Part shown: one piece after another, positions 1-11,720 of the stretch | Position numbering within the stretch: position 1 is the first letter of the stretch | How the letters are laid out: every line of letters begins with the position of its first letter | From: Eonycteris spelaea | Lineage: Eukaryota; Chordata; Mammalia; Chiroptera; Pteropodidae | NCBI GenBank assembly: GCA_003508835.1 | Contig: PUFA01000062.1 | Coordinates: 1,402,001 to 1,466,000 of the forward strand | Reading direction: 5' to 3' | Length of the DNA stretch: 64,000 nucleotides | Translations under genes and position numbers: made by a program | The notes under the pieces: model-generated | Databases searched by the model: none | The model's input: only the letters and a program-made list of their open reading frames with translations | Told to the model about the DNA's origin: nothing

Positions 1-697
1 TTTCAAGATAAATTAAACTCTTATAAACAAAGTTACTGACTGCTAGAAGCATTAAGAAAAGCATGTAGAAAGGCATGGGAATTCATCTGTTTCTCTCAAT
101 TAGTAAAAGTAAATTAGTTCAAGTAATTCAGATATGCTTCAGGAGGGAGGTAGTAGGAGCTGAAAGCTGAGTGTGATACTGCAATGAGAACGCTAAGCAG
201 AGAAGTGCTACATGGAGCGAGAGCCTAGTGAGTAACAGCCTTGGATCATTACCAGCCACCAGGCAAAGGGCTGAGAACAAAATAACCAGGGCTTGTAAAA
301 CAGCTTATATTAAGTCCATTTGTGTCAGTGAACAATTTTTGAAACTGAGCTTAGTAATTATTTGCTAGTATTAAAAGTAAGTGTAAAATGCTTGAAATCA
401 GAAAGTATTTTTCATTATTTCATTAACACTTTATTATTGTAACAGTAACTCTAGTGCCCATAAGGACACAACCTAACTGAAAGTTGTGGTTACCTTTAGC
501 AATGAACTAGAATAGGTGGCTACTTCTACTTTTTTTGTATTATTTCATTGTTTTTCACTTTTTGAGTTAATTTTAGACTTTCATCAGGGTACTGATAGCT
601 CCTATATGCCCTTTAGTCAGTTTCTTCTAATGCTAACATCTTGCATAACGCTAGTGCAATACTATTAGGTAAACTGCAGCCTCTATTCAGATTTCAC
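1..697. other. Unique AT-rich sequence, no feature seen
   Basis: I see no exon-like reading frame, RNA gene or recognisable repeat here. Confidence 0.55.
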
Positions 698-698
698 C

Positions 699-719
699 TT
701 TTTTTTTTTTTTTTTTTTT
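699..719. repeat. Poly(T) run of 21
   Basis: This uninterrupted T run sits at the left edge of the old L1-class block. It could be a reverse-strand A-tail of an insertion I cannot delimit. Confidence 0.9.
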
Positions 720-734
720 GCTAATGCTCTCGGA

Positions 735-2105
735 CCTAGGATCCCACATTACATTTGGTTGTTATGTTGCCTTGATTTCCCCCAAACTGTGGTGGTTCCT
801 CAATTTTTGTTGTCTATTTTGACCTAGAATTTGAAAAGTATAGGTCAGTTATTTTGCAGCCTGTCCCGCAGTTTGGATTTGTCTGATGTTTCTCATGATT
901 AGACAGAGATTATGCCTAACCGGGAAGAATGCCACAGATATCATGTTTCCTTCTCAAGGCATCATATCAATATCTCTTATTATGGGCAATTTTAACCTTG
1001 ATCTCTTGGTCGAGGTGGAGTCTGTGAAAGTTCTCTACGGTAGTTACCATATTTCCTTTTGAAATTGATAAATATTTATTTTGAACAGTTTCTTTGAGAC
1101 TATGCCACTTAACTTTACCCACTAATTTGAGCTTTCATTGGTGAATCTTGCAGCAATTATTACTGTAGTGTTCTAATGACAATTTTCTAGTTTCCTCAGT
1201 CTCCCTATATTTATTAATTAAAATTATTCCTCTGTAAGGAAGAATTGCTCCTTCTCTCCCATATATGTGTGTGTATGTATGTATGTATACGTGCATGCAT
1301 GCTTTCATTTAGAATGAGATGCATTATTTATATCATATAAACTAAAAATAAGTATTTTATTTGGATTAATATCATTTATCATTTGCTCAAATTATGCCAT
1401 CTATTTCAGTTATCTCCTGCGTCCCTTTGACATATTTCTTCTTCCTCTCCCCAATATCTTTCTTTTCTGTCACTACAATATGTTGCAGGTTCATCTTGAG
1501 TTTTTTCTGCCCCAACCCTGGAATTTACCACTTCTCCAAGAAACTCTGATTTTGTTTATTAGATAATGGTTTTTAGAAACCCAGATCCAAGCACTAGGGA
1601 TGCTTATTGCTTCTGGGGTATCACTACTTCTAGGCTCTCTCATATAGACAGAGCTAGGAGATAGCATATATATACAACCCATGTACATATATATAAATGA
1701 GTTTATACTGGCATCTCCTACTCCAATCCAGTACCATTCTAGCCTTCCTCCCTTTGTTAACTATGACTCTTTCACCAACGTAAACTTTACTCTTATTTTC
1801 TACAATATATTTCTTTATATGATTAACTCTTATAAATGTATAAAGTAGTTTCAAGATTTCTAACCCATATCCCTGTGAGAACCAAAGTTACCAACTAGGG
1901 TACAGGGTTTGCATATAGCTTGCTTTTAGCCTTAATGTATCAAGTTGAAACATTGTTAGAAAGCTTTCTTTTTTTACTTATGAATCTTTGTCTCCTGGTA
2001 TAGCTCTAGGTAGAAAACCAATGCTTTATATGTTGTTAATTAATGAACCTATATAAAACCCACTGACACATTTGGTGTACACTAACACATCTTAGTGGTT
2101 CTAGT
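735..2105. mobile_element. Ancient L1-class untranslated block (L1M/HAL1-like)
   Basis: About 1.35 kb collinear with a long non-coding mammalian repeat that I associate with old L1M elements. Landmarks in order: a 'tttgtctgatgtttctcatga' segment near 880, 'caattattactgtagtgttc' near 1154, 'ctttgacatatttcttcttc' near 1426, 'caagaaactctgat' near 1538, 'tctaggctctctcatataga' near 1629, and a final segment near 2030-2105 just before the Tigger element. No reading frame survives. The subfamily, and whether this is 5' or 3' UTR, are uncertain. Confidence 0.7.
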
Positions 2106-2112
2106 TTAAAAC

Positions 2113-2283
2113 TACAGGCGGACCTCAGAGATATTGTGGGTTCTGTCCCCAATCACTGCAATAACTATCGCAATAACATGAGCCATAATCTTTTTCCTGG
2201 AAAGTCTTGACTTCAACTTGTAAAAAATGCAACATCTGTGAAGGACAACAAAGTAAAGCAGAATAAAATGAACTGTGCCTGTA
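2113..2283. mobile_element. Tigger-type (pogo/Tc1-mariner) non-autonomous DNA transposon
   Basis: The ends are terminal inverted repeats beginning CAGGC, flanked on both sides by the TA expected of a Tc1/mariner target duplication (2113-2114 and 2282-2283). The left end reads like the Tigger terminus (cctcagagatattg) and the right end like its complement (gcaacatctgtgaagg...gcctg). A short internal piece (ataatctttttcctgg) matches Tigger sequence that normally lies hundreds of bases inside, so this is an internal-deletion derivative without transposase. Confidence 0.85.
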
Positions 2284-2896
2284 TCTACTTTAGGACAGAG
2301 CTGAAGTAGCTGAACTCCTCTTCAATGTCATTAGACTGAGTCAGTCATAGATTAGCTCTAGAAGAGTCTCCTTACCTTGTAAACTGAAAACAAGACTTAC
2401 ATTCCTACAGCATCTCATCATTATAATGAAACAACATTGGACAAAATGATGTTATTCAAGAACTTGCTGTACTTAGAATTACCAAAGCTGAGAAGTGAAG
2501 TGAGATTTCAATGTAAAGCTTTTTTAGAAGTCATCTCCTTACTTAGGAACTGTATATTGAAAGATAGCAGGCACAGGTAGGCCAGGGACATCTATGAAGA
2601 CAAAGATGTATGTATAGTGTTAGCTCATCTTTAACAAAGCATTACTCAGAAGTAATAGTCACTTTATAAATGCATCAAATATCAAATTGGGAATTCCCAT
2701 TTGGAAGTTCTATGGTTATATTAATAAAATGTTGCTTGACATTCAAGACCAAATTGTGCTTAATTTTTTCTACAATATCTTTCTAATTATCTCTATTATA
2801 CCTAATATTGATTATTCACTCATTTGTGTAACATTATAAATAATTCTTAGCTATTGTTGGTACTCACATCTGATTGCAGATATAGTTATGAGCTGC
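2284..2896. other. Unique sequence, no feature seen
   Basis: AT-rich sequence without recognisable repeat, reading frame or RNA gene. Confidence 0.5.
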
Positions 2897-3050
2897 TTGA
2901 CATTTTGCTACTACACATGGCCCATAGACCAGAGGCAGCAGCTGGAAGCTTATTTTAAATGCAGGATCTCACCCCATGCCAACTGAGTTAAAATTTGAAT
3001 TTTAATAAAATTCCTCAGTGATTAAAATGTCCATAGACTATAAAAAGCAC
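2897..3050 (-). mobile_element. MER5-type hAT element (degraded)
   Basis: The order of motifs matches MER5A: 'agcagctggaagctta', 'aaatgcaggatctcacccc', 'actgagttaaaatttga', then a 'cctcagtgatt' tail. It is a short non-coding hAT relic. Orientation is relative to my recollection of the consensus. Confidence 0.6.
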
Positions 3051-3489
3051 TACTTACAGAGAAAAGGAAAGTGATTTATTCATTTTAATATCCTCACGTT
3101 AGAGTCTGGCAAAGAGTAAACCCCTTCAAAACAATACTTGAATGATGTGGAATGAATTGACCAATATCATTTAAATTTCTATAAATGATTACATATTTTT
3201 GAAATAAATGTCAAGCTCTAAGATAGGGACCAGGTAGTCAAACTAAGAGTGCTAATAGAGCAACACAAACAAATTCAAATACAATTATCCAAAAGCTCTG
3301 TAAAGGGCAAACAAAACAATATAGCAAGATGGGGGTCACAAATTTTCAACTCTGCTTTGTGATTGATCCTATTATAGGTCAAAGGTAAACTCTAACATTT
3401 CACAATTAACCTATGTAACACTAGAAAAAGCCCATCAGCTCAATGATATTTGTAACAGTCTGTTCCTCCATCAGAATAACAAGATCTAA

Positions 3490-3690
3490 TAATTTTAAAA
3501 AATAATTATAACAATAACATTTACAGAAATATATTGAGTACTATGTTTTACAGCCATTTTTTTTCTTTTAACTCTTATAGTCATATTATAAAGTAGATAC
3601 TGTTTTTATTTTACAGGTAGATAAACCGATTTATAGAAGCTAAGTCATTTATTTAAGAGATGCTAGTTGAACTCAGTTTTGACTGATTTT
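3490..3690 (-). mobile_element. MIR SINE (degraded)
   Basis: Reverse-strand MIR pattern: a 'ttgagtactatg' start, 'aactcttatagtcatattat', 'ttttattttacaggtagata' and a 'gctaagtcat' segment. It is highly diverged. Confidence 0.5.
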
Positions 3691-3764
3691 ATGGACTTAA
3701 TTCTTAAACACTAAGCATTTATGACTATATCCACATCCAGAAAAAAAGCATGAACTCTGACATA

Positions 3765-3860
3765 CAACAAGACTCATTTACAATCCTAACTCACTAGTAC
3801 CTGCTGTGTGAGCTTGAGCAAGTTCTTTAAACTGTCTGAGTTTCTTCGATGAGGCTGTAG
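3765..3860 (+). mobile_element. MIR SINE fragment
   Basis: The central MIR core is readable: 'ctgtgtgagcttgagcaagt' followed by 'ttaaactgtctgagtttctt'. The 3' part is lost. Confidence 0.65.
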
Positions 3861-4012
3861 AGTTTCATAAGTATTAATCATTTAATTTGTAATAGATGAT
3901 GAAGTAGGAAAACTATCCTTATGATTTCCTCTTATTATCCTTTTATTAAAGAGCTATACCTCAAAGCTATACCTTAAAGTCAAAGGGAAGGGCCCTAGAA
4001 TAAAAATATATG

Positions 4013-4848
4013 ACAGGTCTATGAAATGATGCTAATCATTAAAGAAATACAAATGAAATCACAATGAGATATCACCTCACACCTGTCAGAATGACTATCA
4101 TCAATAAATCAAAGAACAACAAGTGTTGGTGAGGATGTGGAGAAAAGGGAACTCTCATACATCATTGGTGAGATTTCAAATTGGTACAGCTATGGAAAAT
4201 AGTCTGAAGGTTTCTCAAAAAATTAAAAAGGGGTATACCTTTCAACCCAGCAATTGCACGTCTGGGTATTTATCTAAAGAAAACCAAAACAATAATTCGT
4301 AAAGATCTATGCACCCCTATGTTCATGGCAGCACAATTTAGCCAAGATATGGAAACAACCCAAATGTCCATCAACAGACAATTGAATTAAAAAGTTATGA
4401 TTCATATATATAATGGAATATTACTCAACTATTAAAAAAATGACATTCTACCATTTGCAACAACATAGATGGACCTAGAGGTTATTATGCTGAGTGAAAT
4501 AAGTCAGAGAAAGATAAATACCACATGATTTTACTTATATGCAGAATCTAAAGAACAAAAAGAACAAACTAATCAAAAACAGACTCACAAATATAGAGGA
4601 CAACCTGGTGATGGCCAGACAGGAGGAGACTTGAGGGGCTAGGAGAAAGGGGTGAAAGGTTAAAGAAGTACCAATTAGTAGTTGATAGGTGGTCACAGGG
4701 ATAGGGAGCATGGCATAGGGATTGCAGTTAGCATTAATGTAATGGCTAGGTGGAGGGCCAGAGGAGAGAAAGAGCAATTTACAGGGATGGTTTTATAAAC
4801 TATATAAATGTGTAACCAATGTACTATGTACTTGAAACTAATAATAAA

Positions 4849-4850
<2 letters not shown>
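4013..4850 (+). mobile_element. LINE-1 3' end (ORF2 terminus and 3' UTR)
   Basis: A 5'-truncated L1. The segment 'tcacaatgagatatcacctc' and the following 'gtgttggtgaggatgtggag' are the usual distal ORF2 wording, as are the segments coding for the methionine-and-tyrosine-rich 'ggaatattactcaactatta' and 'tttgcaacaacatagatgga'. The 3' UTR runs to 'tacttgaaactaataataaa', and the A-tail is replaced by a microsatellite. Frames are broken, so it is dead. Confidence 0.93.

Positions 4851-4851
<1 letters not shown>

Positions 4852-4942
<91 letters not shown>
4852..4942. repeat. Compound microsatellite (TA)20 then (AG)26
   Basis: Two pure dinucleotide tracts abut with no interruption: TA over 4852-4891 and AG over 4891-4942. 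They start directly at the L1 3' tail, so they probably grew from it. Confidence 0.98.
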
Positions 4943-4944
<2 letters not shown>

Positions 4945-5735
4945 TAATGTGATGAGGGATGAAAACTCCAGCTAGTTGGAGTATTTTTCTAGGGAGCTCT
5001 TGTTAACTGTTCATTTCTACCTTCAGTAATATAAGAAAGTAAAAGCAATGCCTTAATAAGCAGACTCAGCTGTTCGTTATAACCTGAAAGCACTTCAACA
5101 AGCTTCATATTCCTTCGGCTCAATCCCCACTCACTTAAACACCAGTTATAATGATTCACAGTGCTATACTCTACAGAGGATGCATTTCAAAAAAGTAATA
5201 TAATCCACACTTTAATAAATAACTTGGTATTCATTAAAAATAAACATCTAACTCTTTAATAAATTAATATATTTCCTTTTTGAAAAGCCAGGGCTATTCC
5301 CTGTTGAGTTAAAAGACTATATAATTGGCAACTGTTTTGAACCTTGACTTATTTAATATATTATACATTAAAAACTTCTGAAGTCAAAGGATGCATTATG
5401 GGGGACTTGACAAGTGCGCAAAATTGTTTTGTGGTTTGTTTAGCTGCCCTTTAGATGTGCTATTCAGTTATTTGTAATGTATTTTTTAAAAAGGACCAGG
5501 AAGTAGACTACATGATAAAATTGCCAGCCAAGCTAGTAAGCTCAACTGAATACTTGTATTCTGTTCTAGAATATACATACATATGAGAAGTATGCCAAAT
5601 CTCAAATGGGAAACGGAGGCAGAAGAAATGAGGCTGATTGATACCTCCATAGGGTTTAGTTATTCAAATGACATTTCTTTAAAGAAAACTTTCAGATTCC
5701 TTTGGTGAATATAGCACCTGAACATTATTTTCTAC
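4943..5735. other. Unique sequence, no feature seen
   Basis: No recognisable repeat, exon or RNA gene. Confidence 0.5.
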
Positions 5736-5935
5736 TCCACCTTTATTTTCTTCATTATCTGACACTTATCATTACCTGATATTGTTTTAAGTAAGTAAAA
5801 TTTGTTTCTCCATTCTCTCTCCCTCAAATGCAAGCCAAATGAGGGCAGAAATATTCTTCCCCCTACTGTATCTCCAGCACCCAACAAATAGCTCAGCACA
5901 TAATAATCATTAAATATATAATATTTGCATTAATT
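5736..5935 (+). mobile_element. LINE-2 (L2) 3' end
   Basis: It carries the L2 3'-terminal order: 'gacacttatcattacctgat', 'gcaagccaaatgagggcaga', 'tgtatctccagcacccaaca' and a terminal 'ataatcattaaatat'. It is a non-coding ancient LINE tail. Confidence 0.8.
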
Positions 5936-6246
5936 ATTATGTAAGACAATGGATTTATTTGTAAAATGTATGCTTATATTTTACAAATCACAAAATATTT
6001 GTTCATCCATTAAAAGTATGTCAGTTAGTTGAACACTGAACTCATCATTTTGAATTGATGAGGAATGAGAGCAAAGCTATCATTTTGGCCAAGTGAATTT
6101 TGTTATGAATTGATTTTCTTCCTTTATCTGCATGGTACTGTCATTTTAGCAGTAAACATATCTACAGGGCATAAACTGAACTGGTTCAAACAAAATACCA
6201 AAGACAGCCTATCCAGGCTTTTTGTTGAGGTTCATTTGGTTATAAA

Positions 6247-6274
6247 CAGCAGCAGCAACAACAACAACAACAAA
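6247..6274. repeat. (CAG)n/(CAA)n short tandem repeat
   Basis: Four CAG-like units are followed by five CAA units inside otherwise unique sequence. No coding context is supported. Confidence 0.9.
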
Positions 6275-6361
6275 ATGATGGTTTACTTAAGAATAAAGAT
6301 AAAAGAGTGTAAGCTGTTCATTGGAAGGAGAATGGAATATCTCCCGGAATCCTAAAAATAG

Positions 6362-6612
6362 TTTCCACTTGTAGAGTGTCCACTATATTCCAGGCACTAT
6401 TCTAAGTTTTGTACATACTTACCTTATTTTATTCTCCCATGGGTTTTGTAAGGTATTTAGAGTTATTTTGTCTCTTATAGATCAATAAGCTGTTGTATTG
6501 AGAATTTATAAATCTTCACAAGGTCACACATTAGTAAGTGACAAATCCGGGCTTCAAACCTAGACAGCCCAACTTTTGGTTCTGTGCCCTTACCCACTCT
6601 GCCATATGGCAT
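6362..6612 (-). mobile_element. MIR SINE, near full length
   Basis: It reads along the reverse-strand MIR: 'ccaggcactattctaagt', 'ttattctcccatgggttttg', 'ttcacaaggtcacacattag', 'aatccgggcttcaaacctag' and 'tgtgcccttacccactctgc'. Confidence 0.88.
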
Positions 6613-7029
6613 CCCAGATGCTCACGAAGAGTGGAAGAGTGCATTTTTCAGGTTTCAGGAAGGGCATGTACCTAAGTGGCTCCAGGGATCTCATGTTATT
6701 TCTAGGGTCCTGACATCAAAATGACTCACTCTAGGGACTGTCAGTTTCAAATTCTTAGGAAAAACAAATAATTAGCTTAGATGTCTGCCTGGCATTAATA
6801 AGCAATGACCAATGGTTTGGTGACATGAACATAGACATGGCATTTCACAGTTAGCTCCATGGTATGAAGTCTTCCAGAGAAGAAAGACAGTCATTACAAG
6901 CTAAAGAGTTACTCTAAGAATTATTTAATATATAAGATGCAAAATATTAGGAATGTGTTCTATAAACTAAACATATAGAAACTTCAGTAAGCTGAGGATA
7001 TATATTCTGTTCAATTTGTGTGATGACCA
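6613..7029. other. Unique sequence, no feature seen
   Basis: No recognisable repeat or gene. Confidence 0.5.
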
Positions 7030-7205
7030 AGGTTTATATTATTGACTGGTTTATAATATTTTTCTCATTGTATAGATGAGAAAACTGAGGGCAGATAAAT
7101 TCATACCTAAAGCTAAATAACTAGGAAATAGCGAAGTCAGGCTTTTACACATCATGATTGGGCTCCAAAGTCCATTTGTTTCAGTGCCATGCTATCCTAT
7201 CATCT
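7030..7205 (-). mobile_element. MIR SINE fragment
   Basis: Reverse-strand MIR wording is clear at 'tcattgtatagatgagaaaa' and 'actgagggcagataaa', and weaker through 'gcgaagtcaggcttttacac' to 'gtgccatgctatcctatcat'. Confidence 0.7.
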
Positions 7206-7867
7206 CTCCTTTTTGGCTGGCTAAACTTTGACTTACAAGAAATAGACATGGACATAAAAAATGGAGCATTTATAAAAAAAAAAATTAATTATCTTCTTTT
7301 GTGGACTGTAATGATAGTACACAGGAGGTATACAACAATTTCAAGGGCTTTCCTCTCATGTGTTTAAAAGTTCCAAGATACTCTTCAAACAGAAAATTAT
7401 ATAATTTTCAAGTTCCACATTAGATTAATTGCAGTCCATTTAATAACTCTCTAGCCGATTAATGAAGAAGCTAAACACTGAATCAAGAAAGATATTGTGA
7501 AGGCATTGAAACAAAGGATTACTGGGAAAAGTGCAAGAAACAAATGATTAGTGGAAAAAACACAAGAGACCGTATAATACTTACTGTTCATTTAAATTGT
7601 ATTTCTATTTGAGATATTGAAATGATAGACTATCACTGCTGAACTTGGCTGTATCAAAATCTTATTTAAGAAACTTGTTTTGATGAGAGATAGTGGGGAG
7701 AAATTAATGACCTCTCTATCCAAGTATTAAAGTAATTAAAAATAGACATTAGAAAAAGATAACGATCAAACTACCAACTGTACTGCCAGTGAAACTGGTT
7801 ACATAACAGAGTCAACTTGAGGTGGTGGCCTCTCTATTTTATATCCTATACGGAAACAACTCAGTAA
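7206..7867. other. Unique sequence, no feature seen
   Basis: AT-rich, no recognisable repeat or gene. Confidence 0.5.
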
Positions 7868-7999
7868 TGTTCCTATCTATTTATCTATTCACCTATGTAC
7901 CTATGTACATATCTAAGTATCTATAAATACATCTATGTATCTATGAGTCTATGTATTTGTGAACTTATTACTATCTTTATGTCATCTATCTATCTATCT

Positions 8000-8037
<38 letters not shown>

Positions 8038-8038
8038 A
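7868..8038. repeat. (ATCT)n tetranucleotide microsatellite
   Basis: A degenerate left half (7868-7980) leads into a nearly pure ATCT tract at 7984-8037 with a single one-base phase slip. Any protein read through it (tyrosine, leucine, serine, isoleucine repeats) is an artefact of the repeat. Confidence 0.97.
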
Positions 8039-8224
8039 CACAAACTCTCTAGGAGTAAAAATAGTACATGGATGTCTTTACATATCAAGGCTATTCATCG
8101 ACGCAATAATTATTATGACAAAATATTAAAAATATTACCTAGAAATATGTGTGTAGAGAAAAATATAAGTGAACATTCTAAGGATGGATTTCAGGGACTT
8201 CAAGTCTCTATTTGCCGAGTATAA

Positions 8225-10838
8225 AATTTGTGCTGTAATCATTCAGAGCAGGCGTGAATTAATCCAGATACTACGTCTTTCAAATGTTTAACAATTTACA
8301 AATTTTATTTAAAAGTGAAAATAGTCCACCTTAAGGAGAAAGCACATGACAAAGTAATTAGTATGCGATTAACCCTCTCATGAGTTCCCAACTTATTTCA
8401 AACAACTTTTAATATCACGACACTTTTAAGGACAACACTTTACAAATTTAAAAATATGGGAAGCTCCAATCAGATGGGACAATTGTTCTGCCGTGCATCA
8501 GTGAGCAGAACATCCATCGGTGTGCTGGACAAGATGCTATAAGAATCATTTTAAAAACCAAGGCTGAGGGTCTCCTTAACTCGTAAACCACACCTGGATT
8601 TTCCTTAAACTGGGCGTCTAAGCATGAATGAAAGGGGGAAAAATGCTTTAAGAGAAACAATTAGATTTGCGGTGCCGTTTTTGTTTAGGATACGTTAAAT
8701 TCTCTTTTTGTGGAAATTCTCTTTTTTCACTCTCCCTTTTAGCCCTTTCCCCCTGTCAGGAATTTAAGAACCAAGTTTCTTACTGCGTCTTATAACATTA
8801 AAAGATTTTTTTTCTGGACTCCTAAAGCCTTTTATAACATTGCAGAGGAAAATTTTTGTTTTTCTTGCTACTGGATGAAAAAAATAGCAAAGTGTATATT
8901 TATTATTTTATTCATAATTTTCATTAAATCACCTCTTATGCGATAGTGTAGCTGTATTCCAGGCTCTTTCTGAGCAATTAAGAATTAGTTGCCCTATAGC
9001 ATCACAATCTGGGCAGAGAAAACTAATATTTTGTGCAGGGCTGAAGAAGTTCTGGAGATCTGCTGGGCAGTGTTTTACTTGCAGTTAACAATACTGTATA
9101 GTACACTTAAAATTTTGTTAAGAGGTTAGATCTCAGGTTAAGTGTAAGTAAAACTAAATAAAAAAAATGTTATTCATCAGTTCCTTTAGGATTGTGCTTC
9201 TTAGCTAAGTATGGGTTTCCGATTTATTGAGAATCTTATTAATAATAAAGCACAAAATACATATGCCTTCGTGCAATGCCTGGCACCTCTGTTTATGTAA
9301 GTCTAGGGCTGGGACAAAGTTATGTTTAATTTGGAAAAACTACCCCATGTGACTACCATGCTTACCTCTGGTTGGGGACTACTTTTCTACAAAGCATAAA
9401 ATTTACCCCAGAATTAAAACCAGACCATCAGAGAGAAGCATATCAGACCTTAATGCAGCTGCCTTTCTTCCCCATACTTTGTGACCACAGATCACACCTT
9501 GAGCCTGTGTGTCAAGGTTTTGTTTAGGCCCCTTGCTTTTCAGCTTAACTTCCAGTCTTTTGTCCTCTGTTCTCCAGTTAGAGACACTTTTTAACATCAT
9601 TTTGAGACTGCATGTTGCTCTTTCCTGCTGAGCAATCTGAGAGGAGCGCACTTTTTCACAAACATCTTTCAAAGTGTATTTTCAAAGCCCTGGGTCTGCT
9701 TGCTCTTAGCTGCCTCCATCTGCTACTGTTCCCTAGATAGAAAGACCTTTGTCACTTCCTACTGAGATCCACATGCCCCGAGGGCAGTCTCTCCTTCCAC
9801 CCTATTCCTTGAGGTTGCAAAATAGAATCTGTGATTTCTTCCTTTAAGTGTTTGTCAAAGGAGTGCCATTTTGGGTCTATTCCTTTATTTTACCAGACTC
9901 TTATGGCAGCATTGTTAGCCTCTCTGCCTCATCCACTAACTGTCACTACAGTGTAAAATCCAAAATATCTCTACCTATTTTTAAAGCCAGTTAGCAGGAC
10001 AGCATCACTCAAATTCAGAATCATTGTCCATGAATTTCAGAAACTTGGAAACCCCCTAAAACCTTCTTCACATCTCCCTAAAGGGCACAGAGAAACCTAT
10101 TGGAATTAGATTCCAGAAGAGTTCTGGTCCTATTAGAAATTTTAATATATGATTTCTCGAAGAGTATAAATATAAGATCTATGCAAAGGATAAACTCTCG
10201 TCAACATACCTTCTCTTCTAACAATAAGAGCTTTCTAAAAGCATTTTGCTTTAGGTACAAATCTTTATTACATAGTAACAAGTATATAGGCTGAACAATT
10301 TTTTTTTTAAACTGGAAAAGATAAAACATAGAAGTTAGAAGGAAATAAACCACCAATTCTAAAAATAACCTATTTTTACAATACTTTTTTAAAAAATAAG
10401 GAAACAACATTTAAGGAAGTATTTATGATACCTGTGCACTTCGGATCTTTGCATATATATTATATTCACTATGCTTTCGAAGCTTTCCCCAGGTGTCTAT
10501 CACAGCCCTGCTTTAAGCAGCTCTTCAATTTCTATGTTACAATTTCTATATAAAACTCCTGAAAGAGAATATAAGTAAGTGACTAATGCAGGCCTCTGGG
10601 TTGGCTGTGTCCCAGACAGCAATTCAGAATGGACGACTGTTTCTTTATCCCAAGAGGGAAAGACAACAGCATGCTGGGATCGCCTCCATTTCATGAAAGG
10701 CTGTCTTGGATTATTTTTTAAGTCCTTCTGGCATCCGAGTGAAGTCCCAGAAAAGGAATTTACATGAGAATTAGTGCAATCTTTTATTTCTCAGAAAGTC
10801 ATTGAATTTCTCTGTAATTGCTCTGAAACAGTGTCTCA
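8225..10838. other. Repeat-poor unique island
   Basis: About 2.6 kb in which I recognise no transposon. Short frames exist (for example 9403-9672 on the minus strand) but none resembles a known protein family or has convincing splice context. It could hold conserved non-coding elements; nothing in the sequence alone proves that. Confidence 0.5.

Positions 10839-10841
<3 letters not shown>

Positions 10842-10899
<58 letters not shown>
10842..10899. repeat. (TC)29 microsatellite
   Basis: A pure dinucleotide tract of 58 bases. Confidence 0.98.
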
Positions 10900-10903
<4 letters not shown>

Positions 10904-10920
10904 TTACCCTCAACCACCCA

Positions 10921-11070
10921 AGGAGAATTTTTTAGAAATTTGTCCAGGCTCTACTTCCAACCAACTTAATTAGACTCTCCAGAACTGAGGACCAGGCAGG
11001 TATATTTCCTAAAATTCCCCAGGAGTTTCTGATTTGTACCTCTGGTTCAGAAACACTATATTCTGAGACA
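10921..11070 (-). mobile_element. MER5-type hAT fragment
   Basis: Motif order follows MER5A in the same orientation as 2897-3050: 'ttttagaaatttgtccaggc', 'cttaattagactctccagaa' and a 'ccccaggagtttctgat' tail ending in 'ttcagaaacact'. Confidence 0.6.
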
Positions 11071-11071
11071 A

Positions 11072-11245
11072 TGGTGCTCAAACCTTTCCATGCCTTGATT
11101 CACCTGGAGGCTTTGAGATAGGGCATTGCTGGCACCATCCCAATGATCTGATTCCATAGACTAGTGGAGCCCAACAATTTACATCCTAATAGTTTCCCAG
11201 GTGATGTTGATACTGACTGCAGTTCAAAGAACATCTTTCTAAGAT
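11072..11245 (+). mobile_element. MER5-type hAT element, near full length
   Basis: It reads through MER5A opposite to its neighbour: 'aatggtgctcaaacctttcc', 'gattcacctggaggctt', 'gggcattgctggcacc', 'gtggagcccaacaattta' and 'tttcccaggtgatgttgata'. Confidence 0.8.
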
Positions 11246-11261
11246 CTTAGAACTCAAGTTC

Positions 11262-11565
11262 TAGGACCGGACCTGATGGTTGCCAGAAAAGGGGGTAGGA
11301 GGTGGGAGTAGGAGTGAAAAAGGTGAAAGGCAATAAGATGTACAAAATTCCAGTTTAAAATACATAAGCATGTATTTTATATTGGGATGTAATATATAGC
11401 ACAGGGATATAGTCAATAATATCATAATAGAATTATAAAGTGACAATTATTAGATTCATCATGGTGATCACATCATAAGGTATATAAATGTAGAATTAAT
11501 ATGTCGTACACCTGAAACTAATATAATATTGTATTTCAACTATACTGTAATTTTTAAAAAGTGTG
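11262..11565 (+). mobile_element. LINE-1 3' UTR fragment
   Basis: L1 3'-UTR wording: 'gatggttgccagaaaagg', 'gcacagggatatagtcaata', 'gtgatcacatcataaggtat' and the terminal 'cgtacacctgaaactaatat'. It contains no ORF2 and is 5'-truncated. Confidence 0.88.
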
Positions 11566-11720
11566 GTTGCCGGGCAGCTTGTCAGAAAGATATCATATGG
11601 GAGATTTTAAAATGCAGATTCATGGCCCCCCCCTCAGACCTGCTAAATTAGAATCTGCCTTTTAACATGATCCCCAAGGGACTCAGTTACACACTAAACT
11701 TGAAGAACTGGTTTAGGGTT
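11566..11720 (-). mobile_element. MER5-type hAT fragment
   Basis: 'gtggttgccgggcagcttgt', 'aaaatgcagattcatggccc', 'cagacctgctaaattagaat' and 'cacactaaacttgaagaact' follow the MER5 order. It is separated from the preceding MER5 copies by the L1 3' end. Confidence 0.7.

Noticed and set aside
7984..8037. Regularly spaced repeats considered as a CRISPR-like array
   Set aside because: It is a pure tetranucleotide microsatellite in mammalian DNA; there are no spacers.
7895..8224. 109-codon frame rich in Tyr, Leu, Ser and Ile
   Set aside because: It is a translation of the (ATCT)n microsatellite.
9403..9672. 89-codon minus-strand reading frame
   Set aside because: No resemblance to a known family, ordinary length for chance frames, no splice or promoter context.
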